NCBI GenBank assembly: GCA_947631235.1
Contig: CANRKO010000001.1
Span: 372,001-436,000, forward strand
Direction of reading: 5' to 3'
Origin: an uncultured Clostridia bacterium
Lineage (GTDB): Bacteria; Bacillota; Clostridia; UBA1381
DNA length: 64,000 nucleotides
Made by a program: the position numbers and the translations under genes. Below the pieces are notes generated by a model. That model did not search any database, was not told the origin of the DNA, and saw only the letters and a program-made list of their open reading frames with translations. Each line of letters opens with the position of its first letter. The stretch's first letter is position 1. Below, in pieces: positions 42,517 to 51,874 of the stretch.

Positions 42517-43428
42517 TTACCACATCTGCGCCGCGCCGATTATTGTGTTTATATCCTCGATGTTGTGACGTTCCATGTAGCTTTGCATATCTCTTTTTAC
42601 GTCATATATAAGGTCGGGTTTGGCGAAAAGCGATGTTCCGAGCGCGACAAGAGACGCTCCCGCGAGCATCAGCTCTATTACGTCGCTGCCGGTCATAACG
42701 CCGCCCATACCGATGAGCGGCAGCTTTACGGCGTTATGCACCTCGTGTATCATTCGCACAGCCACGGGCTTTACCGCAGGCCCCGACAGTCCGCCGGTGT
42801 TGTTTTTTAAAATCGGTCTTTTCGTCTCAATGTCAATCTTCATGCCGAGCAGCGTGTTTATAAGCGACAGCCCGTCCGCACCGCCGTCCTCGGCAGCTTT
42901 AGCAATCTCCGTAATCGACGTTACGTTCGGCGACAGTTTTACGACAAGCGGTTTTTTGCAGCGTTTCCTGACTTCTTTTGTGAGCGAGTTTACCACGTTC
43001 GCGTCCGTGCCGAACGCAAGACCTCCGTGCTTTACGTTCGGGCAGGAAATGTTAAGCTCGACTATTGCCGCGTCGGTCGCCGAAATTATTTCTGCCATTT
43101 CGCAGTATTCCTCAACGGTGTTGCCGGATATGTTGACTATGACGTTCGTGTCGTATTCCGCGAGTATCGGCATGATATGCTCCGCGAAATATTCCACACC
43201 CGGGTTTTGAAGTCCTATACTGTTTAAAATCCCCGACGGTGTTTCGGCTATTCTCGGCGGAGGATTGCCCGCGCGCGGAACTCTCGTAAGCCCCTTCGCG
43301 CCTATGCCGCCGTACTCTGCAAGCGGCGCAAATTCGTTGTATTCCATACCGAAACCGAACGTTCCCGATGCGGTTACTATCGGGTTTTTAAAGTCCACAC
43401 CGCAGAAATTTATCTTCATATCAGTCAT
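42517..43428 (-). CDS. pyrD: Dihydroorotate dehydrogenase, catalytic subunit (class 1B)
   Basis: Oxidises dihydroorotate to orotate with FMN and passes electrons to PyrK. The protein has 303 residues. Motifs are VTASGTFGFGMEY, NSIGLQNPGVE, NISCPNVKHGG (catalytic Cys), PLVVKLSPNV and GLSLINTLLGMKID. Pairing with pyrK marks the NAD-linked class 1B enzyme. The start overlaps the pyrK end by 8 bases. It is the last gene of the pyr operon. Confidence 0.96.
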   Translation of the reverse strand: MTDMKINFCGVDFKNPIVTASGTFGFGMEYNEFAPLAEYGGIGAKGLTRVPRAGNPPPRIAETPSGILNSIGLQNPGVEYFAEHIMPILAEYDTNVIVNISGNTVEEYCEMAEIISATDAAIVELNISCPNVKHGGLAFGTDANVVNSLTKEVRKRCKKPLVVKLSPNVTSITEIAKAAEDGGADGLSLINTLLGMKIDIETKRPILKNNTGGLSGPAVKPVAVRMIHEVHNAVKLPLIGMGGVMTGSDVIELMLAGASLVALGTSLFAKPDLIYDVKRDMQSYMERHNIEDINTIIGAAQMW

Positions 43429-44188
43429 TGAGCGTTACCTCCTCGCTGTAAAATACGGGGCCGTTGGCGCACACCTTCGCGTAACGCTCCGTGCCGTCCT
43501 TCTTCGTTTCGCACGCGCACGCGAGACACGCGCCTATGCCGCAGCCCATACGCTGTTCAAGCGAGATCTGGCATGGTATACCGCGTTCCTCCGCTATTTT
43601 CTTGACGGCGCGCAGCATCGGCATGGGACCGCACGAGTATATCATATCACATTCGTTTAGGTTCAAATACCCTTCCATAGCCGAAGCAATATAACCGTTG
43701 TAGCCGTAGCTGCCGTCGTCCGTGCCGACAATCGTCATGGACGATACCGCGTCAAACTCATCCTCCATCACAACACGCGATTTGTTCCTGAAACCCAAAA
43801 ACACCGTCGCGTTTGTAAGCTGCTTTGTCAGCTTATAGAGAGGAAATACGCCGATACCGCCGCCTATTACAATCGGCTTTCTGACATTTCCCTTAATTTC
43901 AAACCCATGTCCCAACGGGCCAACAACGTCTATTTCATCGCCGATTTCCTTTTTCGCGAGCAGTTTTGTTCCCTCGCCTTTTACCTCAAATATAAAACGC
44001 ACCTCGCCGTTTGACGCGTCGCATATGCTTATCGGTCGGCGCAGAAACGTATACCCGCCGCACGCGATATGCAGAAATTGTCCGCACTGCGCCGCCGCGG
44101 CTATATCCGCGCTTTCTATCGTAAAGTCAAATATACCGTCCGCGATTTCGCGTTTTTTTATAAGCTTGCAAACCTCTTGTTTTTTCAT
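43421..44188 (-). CDS. pyrK: Dihydroorotate dehydrogenase electron-transfer subunit
   Basis: FAD and [2Fe-2S] protein that moves electrons from PyrD to NAD+. The protein has 255 residues. The FAD-binding part has FLRRPISICDA, the NAD-binding part GGGIGVFPLYKL, and the C-terminal cluster cysteines lie in LEQRMGCGIGACLACACET and CANGPVF. It is coupled to pyrD and lies 12 bases after pyrF. Confidence 0.95.
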   Translation of the reverse strand: MKKQEVCKLIKKREIADGIFDFTIESADIAAAAQCGQFLHIACGGYTFLRRPISICDASNGEVRFIFEVKGEGTKLLAKKEIGDEIDVVGPLGHGFEIKGNVRKPIVIGGGIGVFPLYKLTKQLTNATVFLGFRNKSRVVMEDEFDAVSSMTIVGTDDGSYGYNGYIASAMEGYLNLNECDMIYSCGPMPMLRAVKKIAEERGIPCQISLEQRMGCGIGACLACACETKKDGTERYAKVCANGPVFYSEEVTLND

Positions 44189-44200
44189 AACGCTGTCTCC

Positions 44201-45118
44201 TTATTTGATTACGGACGTGAGCTCGTCTCTCATACGTATCGCTTCCGCTCTTGCTGCTTCGGCGAATTGTTCCTCTTTCCAATCGCCCTTTTTGTACGCG
44301 CACATAATACCGCGCGACGAGTTTACTATCGCACCGAGACCGTCGCCGTTAAAGCACGGCACAACGTCCTTCGCGCCGCCGCCCTGCGCGCCGTAGCCCG
44401 GCACAAGGAAGTACGACTGTTTCATTATTTTGCGCAGCGCAGCCGCCTGTTCTGGGTATGTCGCGCCGACCACCGCGCCGACCGCGCCGTAACCGCTTTC
44501 GCCTATGGTGTCCGCGTTCCATTTGTTTACACACTCCGCGACCTTTTCGTATATATGCGCGCCGTCCGCGATTAAATCCTGAAGTTCTCCCGACGAGGGA
44601 TTTGAAGTCTTGACAAGCGCGAAAATCGCCTTATCGTACGCCTTGCAGTCGTTTACAAACGGCATTACGCCGTCCGTGCCGAGGTACGGGTTGACCGTCA
44701 CGCAGTCAACGCCGAACGACTCTTCCTCAACGCCGTCAACGGCTGTTTTACCGAGGTACGCCTTCGAATACGCCTCGGCGGTCGAGCCTATGTCGTTGCG
44801 CTTAACGTCGAGAATTACGTACAGCCCCTTCTCTTTAGCGTATTGAATTGTTTTGTGAAGGACTGTTTCGCCGCAAAGCCCGTACATCTCGTAAAACGCG
44901 CTCTGCGGCTTTACCGCCGGCACTACGTCGTAAAGCGCGTCGATAAGACCTTTGTTGTACTCCCAGATTGCAGCGCACGCGCCCTTTAAGTTTTGACCGT
45001 GCTCCGCGTATGCTTTTTTACGTATATATTCGGGTACGTAGTCGATTTTCGGGTCGAGACCCGCGACCGAGGGGTTGCCCTTTTCCTTTATCTTCTTTAC
45101 AAGCAAATCTACCGACAT
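44201..45118 (-). CDS. pyrF: Orotidine 5'-phosphate decarboxylase (long type)
   Basis: Final step to UMP. The protein has 305 residues, the longer group 2 form found in many Clostridia. The catalytic segment is VILDVKRNDIGSTA; further family segments are VAGLDPKIDYVPEY, VTVNPYLGTDGV, FALVKTSNPSSGE and VPGYGAQGG. A GGAGAAAAA SD precedes the start. A small palindromic repeat separates it from pyrC. Confidence 0.95.
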   Translation of the reverse strand: MSVDLLVKKIKEKGNPSVAGLDPKIDYVPEYIRKKAYAEHGQNLKGACAAIWEYNKGLIDALYDVVPAVKPQSAFYEMYGLCGETVLHKTIQYAKEKGLYVILDVKRNDIGSTAEAYSKAYLGKTAVDGVEEESFGVDCVTVNPYLGTDGVMPFVNDCKAYDKAIFALVKTSNPSSGELQDLIADGAHIYEKVAECVNKWNADTIGESGYGAVGAVVGATYPEQAAALRKIMKQSYFLVPGYGAQGGGAKDVVPCFNGDGLGAIVNSSRGIMCAYKKGDWKEEQFAEAARAEAIRMRDELTSVIK

Positions 45119-45149
45119 AATTTTTCTCCTTTTTCATAATTACCAGTTT

Positions 45150-45215
45150 GTAGGGGCAGTCATCAGCCGCCCGCCGTGATGCACCGAAAACGGGCGAACA
45201 CGGTTCCGCCCCTAC
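45150..45215. repeat. Short palindromic repeat between pyrC and pyrF
   Basis: Inverted ends GTAGGGGC (45150-45157) and GCCCCTAC (45208-45215) enclose GC-rich inner inverted segments (GCCGCCCGCCG and CGGGCGAACACGG). It resembles the widespread small GC-rich palindromic elements of Clostridia genomes. It lies inside the operon transcript. Confidence 0.65.
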
Positions 45216-45218
45216 GGC

Positions 45219-46511
45219 TTACAGCAAAACGCCTTGATTAACCACTATTTTGCCGCCCACAACGACGTATTCGGGCTTTCCCAAAAGCTTAAAGCCGTCG
45301 TAGGGCGAATTTTTGCTCTTTGAGTGCAGCTTTGTTATATCCACCGTCCACTCCTTGTTCGGGTCAAAAATCGTAATGTCGGCGGCGTTGCCGATTTTCA
45401 TATTGCCCTTATTAAGACCTAAAATGCGCGACGGGTTGACTGCCATTTTTTCAATGAGTTCGTTTATCGTCAGCACACCGGGTTCTACAAGATATTTAAG
45501 TCCGAGTCCGAGCGACGTTTCAAAGCCGACTATCCCGTTTAACGCGAGTGCGAACTCGCAGTTTTTCTCGTCTATGTGGTGGGGCGCGTGGTCGGTTACG
45601 ATACAGTCTATTGTGCCGTCCTTAAGTCCTTCCTTGATTGCCGCAACGTCGTCGTCGGTGCGCAGCGGCGGGTTCATCTTCGCGAAGGTGTTAAAGCCCT
45701 CGACAGCCTTTTCCGTAAGCGTGAAGTAGTGCGGACACGTTTCGCACGTGACGCGCACGCCGCGCTTTTTCGCCTGACGTACAAGGTCTACGGAAAGCCG
45801 CGTGCTTACATGCGCGATATGCACGGGCGTGCCTATCGCCTCTGCAATTATAATATCACGCGATACCATTACTTCCTCAGCCGCGCGCGTTATGCCGCGA
45901 AGTCCCATAGCCGTGGCGACCGCACCCTCGTTCATATAGCCGCCGTCGGCAAGCCCCAAATCCTCGCAGTGGGATATTACCTTCATGTCAAACATATCGG
46001 CGTACTCCATAGCGCGGCGCATAAGCCCCGATTCGGTAACGGGGCGTCCGTCGTCGGAAATCGCGACCGCACCGGCGAACTTCATCTCGCCTATCTCGGC
46101 AAGCTCCTCGCCTTTAAGTCCTTTCGACACCGCGCCTATCGGGTACACGTTTACGTATCCGACTTCCTTCGCCTTGTTTATAATGTACGAAATAACCGTC
46201 TCATTATCCGCAACGGGCTTGGTATTAGGCATACACGCAATCGACGTTATACCGCCCATTACGGCGCTCCTCGTGCCTGTTTCAATATCCTCCTTGTACT
46301 CCTGTCCGGGGTCGCGGAGGTGACAGTGCATATCCACAAGACCGGGCGACACGATTTTGCCCGTAGCGTCAATAACCTCCATGTCAATGCCTTCAAGTCC
46401 AAGATCGTCGCCTATTTCGGAAATCACGCCCTTATCTATAAATACGTCCATAACCTTGTCGATATTATTCTCGGGGTCGATAACTCTGCCGCCTTTTATA
46501 AGTATTCTCAT
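45219..46511 (-). CDS. pyrC: Dihydroorotase
   Basis: Zinc enzyme that cyclises carbamoyl-aspartate to dihydroorotate. The protein has 430 residues, class I type. The metal motif is [16 protein letters not shown]; other ligands lie in ISHCEDL and [11 protein letters not shown], and the catalytic Asp in [14 protein letters not shown]. Its start and the pyrB stop share one base at 46511, so the genes are coupled. Confidence 0.96.
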   Translation of the reverse strand: MRILIKGGRVIDPENNIDKVMDVFIDKGVISEIGDDLGLEGIDMEVIDATGKIVSPGLVDMHCHLRDPGQEYKEDIETGTRSAVMGGITSIACMPNTKPVADNETVISYIINKAKEVGYVNVYPIGAVSKGLKGEELAEIGEMKFAGAVAISDDGRPVTESGLMRRAMEYADMFDMKVISHCEDLGLADGGYMNEGAVATAMGLRGITRAAEEVMVSRDIIIAEAIGTPVHIAHVSTRLSVDLVRQAKKRGVRVTCETCPHYFTLTEKAVEGFNTFAKMNPPLRTDDDVAAIKEGLKDGTIDCIVTDHAPHHIDEKNCEFALALNGIVGFETSLGLGLKYLVEPGVLTINELIEKMAVNPSRILGLNKGNMKIGNAADITIFDPNKEWTVDITKLHSKSKNSPYDGFKLLGKPEYVVVGGKIVVNQGVLL

Positions 46512-47449
46512 TATCCGTCATCCTCCTCTGTGTCAAATCCGCCTCTGGAAAGAAGATACATTACAGCCATTCTGACAGCCACGCCGCTTGTCACCTGCTC
46601 GTTTATGACGCTCGCCTCGCCGTCTATGACGCTTGTGGAAAATTCCACGCCGCGGTTTACGGGTCCCGGGTGCATTACAAGCGCGTCGGGCTTGGCGTAT
46701 TTGAGCCGAGCGTCGTCTACTCCGAAAAATCTGTAGTATTCCCGAAGACTCGGGAAAAGTCCGCTCTTCTGGCGTTCAAGCTGTATCCTAAGTCCCATTA
46801 CAACGTCGGCGTCGATAATGGCTTCCTGTATGCTCTTAAACACCTTGCAGCCCATTTTCTCCATGCCTTGCGGTATCAGCGTGGCAGGTCCTCCGACGCT
46901 TACCTCCGCGCCGAGCTTGGTTAAGCCGTATATGTTGCTCCTTACGACCCTGCTGTGCTTTATATCGCCTATAATCGCTACTTTCAAGCCGCCAATATGA
47001 CCCTTTTTCTCCTTTATCGTGAGCATGTCCAAAAGCGCCTGCGTCGGGTGTTCGTTCATGCCGTCGCCCGCGTTTACGACCGACGCGCTTACGAGCGGCG
47101 CGATAAGGTGCGGCGCGCCCGACATGCTGTGGCGCATTACAAGTATATCCGTACCCATGGCGTTAATGGTGTTCGCGGTGTCGATGAGCGTCTCGCCCTT
47201 CTGTACCGACGAGCCGCTCGCCGTTATATTCGCCGCGTTCGCGCTCATGTACTTTGCCGCAAGTTCAAAGGAGAGACGCGTGCGCGTGCTGTTCTCGTAA
47301 AAGAGGTTTACTACCGTTCTTCCCTGCAGATGCGGCGTTTTTTTACTCGGCTGTTTTATTATGAGTTTCATCGTTTCTGCCGCGCGCAGTATGTTTCTTA
47401 TTTCCTCGGCACTTAAATCCTTAAGCCCCAAAAGGTCTTTTCTCTTCAT
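46511..47449 (-). CDS. pyrB: Aspartate carbamoyltransferase
   Basis: First committed pyrimidine step. The protein has 312 residues. The carbamoyl-phosphate site is [14 protein letters not shown]; further segments are [28 protein letters not shown] (aspartate side), [13 protein letters not shown] and [12 protein letters not shown]. No pyrI regulatory chain is present, as is usual in Firmicutes. It overlaps the pyrR stop by 4 bases. Confidence 0.97.
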   Translation of the reverse strand: MKRKDLLGLKDLSAEEIRNILRAAETMKLIIKQPSKKTPHLQGRTVVNLFYENSTRTRLSFELAAKYMSANAANITASGSSVQKGETLIDTANTINAMGTDILVMRHSMSGAPHLIAPLVSASVVNAGDGMNEHPTQALLDMLTIKEKKGHIGGLKVAIIGDIKHSRVVRSNIYGLTKLGAEVSVGGPATLIPQGMEKMGCKVFKSIQEAIIDADVVMGLRIQLERQKSGLFPSLREYYRFFGVDDARLKYAKPDALVMHPGPVNRGVEFSTSVIDGEASVINEQVTSGVAVRMAVMYLLSRGGFDTEEDDG

Positions 47450-48000
47450 CTTCTTCCCTCTCTTTCACATAGAGATACTTTGCTTATTTCCCCGTCCGTC
47501 ACCTCGACGTTTATATATTCGTCCGCGGAGGTCTGTATGCTTTTGCCGATATATCCGGCGCTTATCGGGAGTTCGCGTCTGCCTCTGTCCACAAGCACCG
47601 CAAGTTCTATCCTCTCCGGTCTGCCCATGTCAAAGATCTCGTCCATGGCGCAGCGAACCGTTCTGCCCGAGAAAAGCACGTCGTCAACAAGTATTATTTT
47701 CTTATCCTCTATGGTAAACGCAATATCGCTGCCCGCGACAACGGGGTGCTTGCCCAGTCTCGTCAAATCATCGCGGTAAAATGTAATGTCTAGACTGCCC
47801 AGCGGCAGACGTATATCCTCAATTTCCTTTATTCGCTCCAAAATGAGTTTCGCGAGCGTTACGCCCTTTGTCTGTATTCCGATAATGACAAGATTGTCCG
47901 TTCCTCTGTTGCGCTCGACTATCTCATACGCCATACGGCTGACGGCGCGTTTTACCGCCATAGCGTCCATAAGCACCGTTTTTTCGATGTACTTTGCCAT
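47446..48000 (-). CDS. pyrR: PyrR: pyr operon regulator / uracil phosphoribosyltransferase
   Basis: RNA-binding attenuation protein with weak UPRT activity. The protein has 184 residues. The PRPP motif [18 protein letters not shown] is clear, along with [16 protein letters not shown] and the N-terminal [16 protein letters not shown]. It is first in the operon. Its leader from the promoter at 48042-48070 is only about 33 bases and shows no PyrR-type attenuator, so how it regulates this operon is unclear. Confidence 0.95.
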   Translation of the reverse strand: MAKYIEKTVLMDAMAVKRAVSRMAYEIVERNRGTDNLVIIGIQTKGVTLAKLILERIKEIEDIRLPLGSLDITFYRDDLTRLGKHPVVAGSDIAFTIEDKKIILVDDVLFSGRTVRCAMDEIFDMGRPERIELAVLVDRGRRELPISAGYIGKSIQTSADEYINVEVTDGEISKVSLCEREGRR

Positions 48001-48041
48001 ACGCCTTCCTCCTCCCGTCTTAAAAGCATTTTATCCTTAAC

Positions 48042-48070
48042 ATTATACACCATTTTTACCGAATTGTCCA
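48042..48070 (-). promoter_or_regulatory. Promoter of the pyr operon
   Basis: Minus strand TGGACA (48065-48070), 17 bases, TATAAT (48042-48047). The predicted leader is very short. Confidence 0.75.
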
Positions 48071-48129
48071 TATAATAGTAAAAATATTCAAAAAAATATA
48101 GTTAATTATGATTTTTTTGTAAAATTCTC

Positions 48130-48158
48130 TTGAAAAAAATGTCATTTAGTGATAAAAT
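48130..48158 (+). promoter_or_regulatory. Promoter of walRK
   Basis: TTGAAA (48130-48135), 17 bases, TAAAAT (48153-48158), 61 bases before walR. Confidence 0.7.
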
Positions 48159-48219
48159 ATATGTAACTATTTTGAGAGCATACATCTGAAAATACGGATT
48201 TTGAAAGGAATTGAGGTAA

Positions 48220-48921
48220 ATGGAACGTACGATACTTGTAATTGAGGACGAGCAGAACATTAACGACATACTGACATTTTCGCTTGGTAAGGAAGGCTAT
48301 AAGACGCTTTCCGCGCTTGACGGTGTTAAGGGTCTTGAAATGGCTCTCACGGAACACCCCGACCTTATTCTGCTTGACGTGATGCTGCCCGGTCTCGACG
48401 GCTGGGAGGTTTGTAAAAAGGTGCGTGAGCAGTCGCAGGTTCCCATTATAATGCTTACCGCAAGAGAGGACGAAGTTGACAAGGTTCTCGGTCTTGAACT
48501 CGGCGCGGACGATTATATCACAAAGCCCTACTCCATGCGCGAACTCGCGGCAAGAGTTAAGGCAAATCTCCGCAGAAGTACCGCTGCCGCTGCCGTACAG
48601 GATACTCCGTCCGACAATCAGGACACAATCGTATCAGGCGATTTGACGATTAACATAGACCGATACGAGGTATCGAAGAACGGTACGGTTATAGATATAA
48701 CACTTCGCGAATTTGAACTTTTGCGTTTCCTCGCACAGCAGCCCGGAAAAATCTTTTCAAGAGAAAAACTCCTCGAAAACGTATGGGGCTATGAATACTA
48801 CGGCGACGTAAGAACCGTTGACGTAACGGTAAGGCGTCTGCGCGAAAAAATAGAGGACGACCCGAGTATGCCGAAGTATATCATTACAAAGCGCGGAGTG
48901 GGCTACTACTTCAACAAATAA
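48220..48921 (+). CDS. walR: OmpR-family response regulator, WalR-like
   Basis: DNA-binding response regulator, probably the essential cell-wall regulator WalR (YycF). The protein has 233 residues. The receiver domain (about 4-115) has phospho-Asp53 (LLDVMLPG), the acidic pair at 9-10 and Lys in DDYITKPYS. An Ala/Gln-rich linker leads to the winged helix (about 140-232), with DITLREFELLRFLAQQPG and VRRLREKIEDDP. The paired kinase supports WalRK. The usual neighbours yycHIJ are absent, so PhoP is an alternative. Confidence 0.85.
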   Translation: MERTILVIEDEQNINDILTFSLGKEGYKTLSALDGVKGLEMALTEHPDLILLDVMLPGLDGWEVCKKVREQSQVPIIMLTAREDEVDKVLGLELGADDYITKPYSMRELAARVKANLRRSTAAAAVQDTPSDNQDTIVSGDLTINIDRYEVSKNGTVIDITLREFELLRFLAQQPGKIFSREKLLENVWGYEYYGDVRTVDVTVRRLREKIEDDPSMPKYIITKRGVGYYFNK

Positions 48922-48938
48922 CATAAAATAATCAGGAT

Positions 48939-48972
48939 AAAGCACCCGAAACGGCATTGTTTTGGGTGCTTT
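48939..48972 (+). promoter_or_regulatory. Hairpin between walR and walK
   Basis: AAAGCACCC (48939-48947) and GGGTGCTTT (48964-48972) form a 9-base stem with no following T tract. It may act as a partial attenuator or an RNA stability element within the operon. Confidence 0.45.
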
Positions 48973-49003
48973 ACCGTATCTTACCGAAAGGATTGCAGAA
49001 TAT

Positions 49004-50821
49004 ATGTTTAAAAGCATACGATGGAAAATAACGCTGCTGTTTGTCCTGCTTGTGATAGCCACGGAACTTTTAATCGGCAGTTTCAATATATTCGGCGTTG
49101 CCAATTACTATCATAAGGCGTTTTCCGACGATATAAACGAGGTGTTCGGCGCGGAGGTCAAAAATGATTTGCTCGCCGCCGCAAACGAACTTCCCGTTCC
49201 GTCAGACGACACCGGCGACAATTCACTGACAATATCGAATAAGACGTTTAACAGCGTGAATATGATAAACGATGTGCTTTCATCACATTCGGGCAAACTC
49301 GGTATAACGTCTTCAAGGGTATATTATATCATTGAAACATCGTCCGGCGACGTTCTGAAAGCGTCCGACGGTTCTTCGTCCGTAAACACTACGCCGACGA
49401 TAGAACAAGCCGCAACGGGAACCGAGAAGAAAGAAACAAGCATCACAAAACCGTATATGGACTATGCCCTTCCCCTGTCAAACGGCGGAGACGTAAGCTT
49501 TATTGTATACGTGCGCGACGACTGTTCCACGCAAAGGGCTGTTACTCAAAATTTGATACGGATACTGTTGATTTCACTGCTGTTGTCGCTTGTTATTTCG
49601 GCTGTTGTGGGCATACTTATCGCACGTTCGATCACAATACCGATACAGCAGTTGTCGATTAAGGCGCGCAAGCTTGCGGACGGTAACATAAACGCGCTTG
49701 AAAGATCGGATTCAAACGATGAACTCGGCAACCTCACAAACTCACTCTTGTACCTTGCGCACACGAGAAAGCAGTCGTCCGACCAGGCTAAGGGCGAGAA
49801 AATCAAGGTTGAGACAATACTGCAAAACATGAACGACGGTATACTCGCCTTTGACATGAAGGGACGGCTCCTTCACTGCAACCCCGAGGCGAAAAAACTG
49901 TTAAAGCGTCGTTATCTCGACGATATAAATTTTGACAGATTTTTCAAGGAAATAAACGCGGATATAAAACTCGGAGACCTTTTGTATATGCAGACCGACG
50001 GCAGTGTGGAACGTGAAATTAAAGTGGATAATCACTATCTCCACCTTAACTTTGCGACCTTCAAAGCCGACAACAAGGTGGGCGGCATTATAGTTGTGAT
50101 ACACGACATTACAAAGCAGGAAAAGCTTGAACAGTCCCGGCGTGACTTTGTTGCGAACGTGTCGCATGAACTTCGCACTCCGCTTACAACAATTAAATCC
50201 TATTCCGAAACGCTTGCCGACTCCCCCGACGTTGACAGGGAATTGCAGATACGTTTCCTTGACGTTATCGCGTCCGAATCGGACAGAATGGCGAGAATTA
50301 TAAGCGACCTGCTTACTCTTAGCGAGCTTGATGAAAATCAGACATTCTTAAAGCCGCCGGAGCAGATAGACGTGCGCAAGATGCTTGAAACCATAGTTGA
50401 CAGAATGGATTTGCAGGCGAAGAAAAAACGGCAGACGCTCACGTACACGCCGATTAACGACGTACCCATAATAACAGGCGACCGCGACGTTCTCGAAAGA
50501 GCGATTATAAACGTAATCTCAAACGCTCTTAAATACACGAGCGACGGCGGCACGATCGAGGTGTATTCGAGCAAGGTTTACACCGATATAAATATAAAGG
50601 TTCAGGACAACGGTATCGGTATAGCCGAGGATAAGCTGCCGCACATATTCGACCGTTTCTACCGCGTCGATAAGGCTCGCTCGCGCGACACCGGCGGCAC
50701 GGGTCTCGGTCTCGCAATCGCAAAGCAGTCAATCGAGTCAAGCTTTGGCGGTAAGATTAAGATTTCGAGCGAACTGCACAAGGGTACGGAGGTTACTATT
50801 TCCATTCCCGTAAATGAATAA
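49004..50821 (+). CDS. walK: Sensor histidine kinase, WalK-like
   Basis: Membrane sensor kinase partner of WalR. The protein has 605 residues. TM1 (about 8-28), an extracellular sensor domain (29-185), TM2 (about 186-208), HAMP (to about 260), a PAS domain (265-365), HisKA with His378 in VSHELRTPLTT, and the HATPase (NVISNALKYTSD, DNGIGIAEDKLPHIFDRFYR, GTGLGLAIAKQ) are in the WalK order. The start is ATG 49004, after a GAAAGGA SD 12 bases away; the frame extends upstream into the intergenic hairpin. Confidence 0.9.
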   Translation: MFKSIRWKITLLFVLLVIATELLIGSFNIFGVANYYHKAFSDDINEVFGAEVKNDLLAAANELPVPSDDTGDNSLTISNKTFNSVNMINDVLSSHSGKLGITSSRVYYIIETSSGDVLKASDGSSSVNTTPTIEQAATGTEKKETSITKPYMDYALPLSNGGDVSFIVYVRDDCSTQRAVTQNLIRILLISLLLSLVISAVVGILIARSITIPIQQLSIKARKLADGNINALERSDSNDELGNLTNSLLYLAHTRKQSSDQAKGEKIKVETILQNMNDGILAFDMKGRLLHCNPEAKKLLKRRYLDDINFDRFFKEINADIKLGDLLYMQTDGSVEREIKVDNHYLHLNFATFKADNKVGGIIVVIHDITKQEKLEQSRRDFVANVSHELRTPLTTIKSYSETLADSPDVDRELQIRFLDVIASESDRMARIISDLLTLSELDENQTFLKPPEQIDVRKMLETIVDRMDLQAKKKRQTLTYTPINDVPIITGDRDVLERAIINVISNALKYTSDGGTIEVYSSKVYTDINIKVQDNGIGIAEDKLPHIFDRFYRVDKARSRDTGGTGLGLAIAKQSIESSFGGKIKISSELHKGTEVTISIPVNE

Positions 50822-50828
50822 TGAATGA

Positions 50829-50857
50829 AAAAGACTTCCCAAATGGGAAGTCTTTAT
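50829..50857. terminator. Bidirectional terminator walK / dut
   Basis: AAAGACTTCCC (50830-50840) and GGGAAGTCTTT (50845-50855), A- and T-rich on both flanks. It separates convergent walK and dut. Confidence 0.8.
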
Positions 50858-50861
50858 TAGT

Positions 50862-51368
50862 TTAATTTCCTGTGCTGCCGAAACCGCCGTTGCGGGCGGC
50901 GTCGGCGTCGTCGTCAACGGTTATGCCGTACTCGACGAATATTCCCTGACAAAATCCCGCGCCCGCGTCGAGCGACACGGTTTTGCCCTCGTTTGAGTCG
51001 TTCATTATCTTGCAGAAAATATGCCCCTCGTTGTCGCTCATATAATAGTCGCTGTCAATTATGCCGACGGTGTTGTTCATCTGCAGGCGGAACTTAAAAC
51101 CGAGACCGCTCCTGGGGTATATTTTAAGTACCCAGCCGTCGTCGATTTTTACGCGTATGCCGGTCGGTATCTTCATGCTCTCGCCCGGCGCGAGATCAAC
51201 GGCGCACGGCGTGAAAAAATCATATCCCGCACTGCCCGCGGTTGCGCGTGACGGCAGCTTTACAGAGTTATATATTTCCTCTATATCCCCCGTCTCGCCG
51301 AAGGTGTCTATCCAGTCAGTCTTAAACCGCTCCATGCTCACCTTCTCAAATTTAGCTATTCTCCGCAT
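50862..51368 (-). CDS. dut: dUTP diphosphatase-like protein
   Basis: Hydrolyses dUTP to dUMP, keeping uracil out of DNA. The protein has 168 residues. dUTPase motifs are readable: AGSAGYDFFTPC (1), PRSGLGFKFRL (2), NTVGIIDSDYY (3), GFCQGIFVEYG (4) and the C-terminal RNGGFGSTGN (5). Motif 3 has YYMSDNEG in place of the common YRGE, a mild oddity. It lies 14 bases after nrdG in the nrdD-nrdG-dut unit, so it joins dNTP supply to dUTP clean-up. Confidence 0.9.
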   Translation of the reverse strand: MRRIAKFEKVSMERFKTDWIDTFGETGDIEEIYNSVKLPSRATAGSAGYDFFTPCAVDLAPGESMKIPTGIRVKIDDGWVLKIYPRSGLGFKFRLQMNNTVGIIDSDYYMSDNEGHIFCKIMNDSNEGKTVSLDAGAGFCQGIFVEYGITVDDDADAARNGGFGSTGN

Positions 51369-51382
51369 TTGTTTATTCTCCT

Positions 51383-51874
51383 TTATTTCATGACAAGAAC
51401 TGTCTTGCCGATTTCAAGACTTTTCTTAACGTCTATGACCTTCTGGTTTGAGCTGCCGCGCCACGGCAGATTTACGTCGCGCAGCGCGTCTATGTACTCG
51501 CCGTCCACAAGCACGTCCACCATGCTCATAAACGGCAAATCCCTGACCTCGTGCCATTCGTAGCCCGTGTAGAGCCACACTGTTTTGTCGGGGAACCTCT
51601 TTTTGAACTCGCATATAAGCGCGCCTACATCGCGACGGTTACGCGGGTGCAGCGGGTCGCCGCCGCTTACGGTCAGACCCGATATATACGGTTTGTCTGC
51701 TTTGGCGAAAAGCTCATTCTTAGCCGCGTCGTCAAATTCCAGACCGCCGTCAATATCCCATGTCACCGGATTTTGACATTTTTCGCACCGATGGTCGCAG
51801 CCCGCTACCCACAAAACAACTCTCAGACCGTCGCCGTTAAGCATATCGTCCTTTGTTATATTGTGATAGCGCAT
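51383..51874 (-). CDS. nrdG: Anaerobic ribonucleotide reductase activating protein
   Basis: Radical-SAM activase that forms the glycyl radical on NrdD. The protein has 163 residues. The cluster motif CDHRCEKC lies about 26-33, followed by GLTVSGGDPLHPRNR. The ATG directly abuts the nrdD stop (TAA then ATG). Confidence 0.95.
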   Translation of the reverse strand: MRYHNITKDDMLNGDGLRVVLWVAGCDHRCEKCQNPVTWDIDGGLEFDDAAKNELFAKADKPYISGLTVSGGDPLHPRNRRDVGALICEFKKRFPDKTVWLYTGYEWHEVRDLPFMSMVDVLVDGEYIDALRDVNLPWRGSSNQKVIDVKKSLEIGKTVLVMK

